Assembly (NCBI GenBank): GCA_934234035.1
Contig: CAKQHH010000043.1
Location: forward strand, 1-8,370
Reading direction: 5' to 3'
Length of the DNA: 8,370 nucleotides
DNA from: an uncultured Clostridia bacterium
GTDB lineage: Bacteria > Bacillota > Clostridia > Peptostreptococcales > Anaerovoracaceae
This document shows, piece by piece, positions 6,365 to 8,370 of the stretch. How positions within the stretch are numbered: the stretch's first letter is position 1; every line of letters begins with the position of its first letter. The translations under genes and the position numbers were made by a program. The notes under the pieces are model-generated. The model had not been told where the DNA came from, made no database searches, and was given only the letters and a program-made list of their open reading frames with translations.

Positions 6365-7186
6365 ATGAAAATGAAAAGATGGATTGGGTGCCTTTGCGTG
6401 GCGATGCTGGTGCTGGGCATGAGCGCCTGCAGCAAGTCCGCAGACGAGGACAAACCTGCGGATGACGGTCAGAAGACGGAGCAGGTGGAAACGGAGCAGA
6501 AGACGGATGTGGATCTCAGTGAGGTGTACACCTTGTACGATACCCTGATTCAGGACAAGAAATATTCGGTGGACAATTACAATTGGCAGCGGGCGGTGAG
6601 CTCGGATTTGGTGACCATCGACCGCCAGGCGGCGCTGTGCGATATCAATTCGGACGGCGTGCCGGAACTGTTTTTGATGGAGGCGGTGAACAATCATCAG
6701 GCGGATCTGCACATCTATACGGTGAAGGATGGCGAAACGGTGGAGATGAAGAGCGATGCCAACGGCTCGGAGGCGCTGCTGTCGGACGTACAGGCCGGCG
6801 CCGGAGTGAACTACGTGGTGTTCACCGGCAAGGATGGCAAGTTCTATATCTACCGCACCAGCGGAGATTCTTCCATCACCTACCGGGTATGCGCCTACAC
6901 GGTGGACGGAACCACGCTGAAGCAGGAAGGCATGCTGGAAAATGAATACGGACCGTCGGAGGACAATACCAATGAAATCTCCGATGAGTATTCCCGTAAC
7001 GGAAAGAAAATCACGGTGAAACTGGGCAAGAAGCTGTTCCACGAATCCTTCCAGAATTTGGACAAAGCGATTCTGTTCAGCGGCTACGATGAAACATCCA
7101 TCTGGTCCTGTTTCGATATGGATTCGGCACTGTCCGTGTCCTCGGATGATATGATAGCGCAGTTAGAGAAAGGAATGGACGATTAA
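6365..7186 (+). CDS. lipoprotein with DxNxDGxxE loop, unknown function
   Basis: A 273-residue secreted lipoprotein. The signal peptide has a basic start MKMKR, a hydrophobic core and a lipobox ending MSAC with the lipidated Cys22. A charged, low-complexity tether rich in Asp, Glu, Lys and Gln follows (about 23-50). The mature domain contains CDINSDGVPELFL (92-104), whose DxNxDGxxE pattern resembles calcium-binding loops seen in VCBS/FG-GAP-type and dockerin-like repeats of surface proteins. I do not recognise the rest, which looks like a beta-rich extracellular domain. The ATG at 6365 follows AAGGGGG by 7 bases; the ATG at 6338 would disrupt the signal peptide start. It is the first gene of a unit with the next gene, which begins directly after its stop codon (TAAATG). 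Confidence 0.85.
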   Translation: MKMKRWIGCLCVAMLVLGMSACSKSADEDKPADDGQKTEQVETEQKTDVDLSEVYTLYDTLIQDKKYSVDNYNWQRAVSSDLVTIDRQAALCDINSDGVPELFLMEAVNNHQADLHIYTVKDGETVEMKSDANGSEALLSDVQAGAGVNYVVFTGKDGKFYIYRTSGDSSITYRVCAYTVDGTTLKQEGMLENEYGPSEDNTNEISDEYSRNGKKITVKLGKKLFHESFQNLDKAILFSGYDETSIWSCFDMDSALSVSSDDMIAQLEKGMDD

Positions 7187-7843
7187 ATGGCGGAGAATAC
7201 GCAGACGGCGAAGCTGAGAGTAATGGAAGAAGCGAATTTTCGGGAACTGTATCACCGGTATCAATACATCGAATGCCCGAAAGATATGGATGCGCTGAAA
7301 AGTGCTTTTACCGTCATGGAAGGGGCTACCGGAATTCTGACATATTGCTATATCGAAGAGGGACTGGGCCTCAGCTTCTACATCCTGTGCTCGGCAAAGA
7401 TGGACGGAACCGAGCTGGAAGCCGGACCGGATGTGACGGAGCAGATGGCGCGGGTGCGCTACGGCGACGTGTGCTACAAGAAATTCCTGGATCAGGGCGA
7501 GCTGGATGTGGATTGGAGCGCCTTTGACAGCATTGCGGCGCAGACGCGGGAGCAGTTCGAAACCAAGGAAAAGCTGCGCCAGCTGATTTACGATCTGGAG
7601 CTGATTGACGGAAGCCGGAACGTGGAGTGCCCGGAATACGTCAGCGTCATCGTGCAGAAGGCGGGGCTGTACCCGGAATACGTGTGGGTGAAGTGCACCG
7701 GCTTCGGCGAGACGGAGATTTACGGCGAACTGCTGGAAGCGCCGAAGCAGGATTTCGGCCTGCGGAAGGACGATGCGATTACCTTCCAGATGGTGCAGGC
7801 AGAGGGCAAAATTTACCTGATGTGGGTGCCGGATGCGGAATAG
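7187..7843 (+). CDS. hypothetical protein with DUF2314-like C-terminal region
   Basis: A 218-residue soluble protein, acidic, with no signal peptide or membrane helix. The first two thirds are not recognised. The last part, with EYVWVKCTGF, GELLEAPK, LRKDDAITFQMV and IYLMWVPD (about 162-216), resembles the layout of DUF2314/DUF2185-type domains (a WVKV strand, G-x-L-x-x-x-P, then GD-x-V-x-F), but this is a by-eye comparison. The start codon abuts the stop of the lipoprotein gene; a weak AAAGGA lies about 12 bases upstream, so translational coupling is likely. A strong terminator follows 25 bases after the stop, ending the operon. Confidence 0.75.
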   Translation: MAENTQTAKLRVMEEANFRELYHRYQYIECPKDMDALKSAFTVMEGATGILTYCYIEEGLGLSFYILCSAKMDGTELEAGPDVTEQMARVRYGDVCYKKFLDQGELDVDWSAFDSIAAQTREQFETKEKLRQLIYDLELIDGSRNVECPEYVSVIVQKAGLYPEYVWVKCTGFGETEIYGELLEAPKQDFGLRKDDAITFQMVQAEGKIYLMWVPDAE

Positions 7844-7867
7844 CTGGAATAAGAAGTGATGCTTAGT

Positions 7868-7908
7868 GGTGTCGGCGATGAACGGATTCATCGCCGGCAC
7901 TGTTTTTA
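7868..7908 (+). terminator. intrinsic terminator of the lipoprotein operon
   Basis: A 14-bp stem (7869-7882 with 7887-7900, one G-T pair) closes a CGGA tetraloop and is followed by TGTTTTTAT. It lies 25 bases after the stop of the hypothetical protein gene and is a textbook Rho-independent terminator. Confidence 0.88.
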
Positions 7909-7940
7909 TATGGCGGGACGGCGGCGGGAGAAATTCAACT

Positions 7941-8214
7941 GCCGGCGGCGAAGACTTGGTGCACGAACACCCGCAAAGCCTTGATTCTCCGTTTCCTTTG
8001 CACCAAGTCACAGGCGCATTTTGGCGCGCGGCCGGCGAAGACTTGGTGCACGAACACCCGCAAAGCCTTGATTTTCCGTTTCCTTTGCACCAAGTTACAG
8101 GCGCATTTTGGCGTGCGGCCGGCGGGGACTTGGTGCACGAACTTCCGCAAAGCCTTGATTCTCCGTTTCCTTTGCACCAAGTTACAGGCGCATTTTGTCC
8201 GCCGGCCGTAAAAG
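7941..8214 (-). repeat. right array: three 87-bp repeats, inverted relative to the left array
   Basis: Three 55-bp units at 7954-8008, 8041-8095 and 8128-8182 each begin ACTTGGTGCA and end TGCACCAAGT, with 32-bp intervening segments (8009-8040 and 8096-8127) and related segments at both edges, including 8183-8214. The period is exactly 87 bp, as in the left array. Reverse-complemented, the units align with the left units without gaps over all 55 bases and share GGAAACGGA, AAGG and TTGCGG, so the array has the opposite orientation. The 32-bp segments differ from the left ones in one half but share a GC-CC-AAA-G-GCC pattern. The array lies between two terminators, in a stretch without a believable gene. 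Confidence 0.95.
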
Positions 8215-8248
8215 ATTGTGTCCGGCGGCCGGCGCCCCCAAAGGAAAA

Positions 8249-8292
8249 CCCCTGCATCGGTCAGAAGCTTGACCGATACAGGGGGTTGTTTT
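8249..8292 (+). terminator. intrinsic terminator upstream of the group II intron
   Basis: CCCCTG (8249-8254) and ATCGGTCA (8256-8263) pair with TGACCGAT (8270-8277) and CAGGGG (8279-8284), leaving one C-A mismatch and a six-base loop, followed by the T-rich tail TTGTTTT. No gene lies directly upstream, so it would end transcripts coming from the right repeat array or read-through from the preceding operon. It is the landing site of the adjacent intron. Confidence 0.85.
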
Positions 8293-8293
8293 C

Positions 8294-8370
8294 GTGTGCC
8301 AGGCATGGTACAAGTCTTACGGGTGAAAGTCCCGTCACGGGTATTTACCGCCAAGTGTAGCGAACCACAA
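8294..8370 (+). mobile_element. group II intron, 5' end only (class C-like)
   Basis: From 8294 the sequence starts GTGTGCC and continues with GGCATGG, AAGTCT and GGGTGAAAGTCCCG, closely resembling the 5' end and domain I start of bacterial class C introns such as the one from Oceanobacillus iheyensis (recalled, not searched). Class C introns characteristically insert just after the stem-loop of intrinsic terminators, and this one begins immediately after the T-tail of the terminator at 8249-8292. The rest of the ribozyme and any reverse transcriptase gene would lie beyond the window end, so completeness cannot be judged. Confidence 0.8.

Noticed and set aside
7954..8182. Integron attC sites
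   Set aside because: The ends lack the RYYYAAC/GTTRRRY core boxes and there is no integrase or cassette gene.
7163..8257. 364-residue minus-strand open frame over the right array and the hypothetical gene
   Set aside because: It is antisense to a well-supported operon gene and crosses its terminator; the repeat part stays open for the period reason.

Overview
The window (8,370 bases, moderately GC-rich) looks like chromosomal DNA of a low-to-mid GC Gram-positive bacterium, most likely a member of the Clostridia. The signs are Firmicutes-style AGGAGG ribosome binding sites, TATAAT promoters with extended -10 elements, a lipoprotein, a YacP/Rae1-type NYN nuclease domain and the start of a class C group II intron. 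I cannot name the genus. No tRNA, rRNA or CRISPR array was seen.

Layout. Positions 1-671 hold no convincing gene: they carry a tandem array of an 87-bp repeat (73-337), a 13-bp hairpin (422-456) and a GC-rich degenerate repeat cluster (494-647). Positions 672-2691 (minus strand) hold a two-component system: an OmpR/PhoB-type response regulator followed by an overlapping membrane sensor histidine kinase. The divergent intergenic region 2692-2895 contains TTTACA-type direct repeats at 11-bp spacing (Pho-box-like) and a promoter for each side. Positions 2896-5514 (plus) encode the most striking gene, an 872-residue protein that joins a TetM/EF-G-like ribosome-binding GTPase to a C-terminal NYN ribonuclease domain resembling Rae1/YacP. 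Positions 5583-6242 encode a membrane-anchored protein with a 3D/double-psi beta-barrel-like domain. Positions 6365-7843 encode a two-gene unit: a lipoprotein with a DxNxDGxxE calcium-loop motif and a hypothetical protein with a DUF2314-like tail, closed by a strong terminator. Positions 7909-8248 hold a second array of the same 87-bp repeat family in inverted orientation, followed by a second terminator and then the 5' end of a group II intron running off the window.

How the parts may work together. The regulator and kinase form one operon. The GTPase-nuclease fusion suggests a single-chain ribosome-clearing factor: an EF-G-like body that enters the A site carrying a nuclease whose free-standing relative cuts mRNA in the A site. 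The two inverted arrays enclose all five complete genes of the plus strand and the two-component operon, so they could act as homologous sites for inversion of this segment. These functional statements are inference; the domain motifs, repeats and hairpins are read directly.
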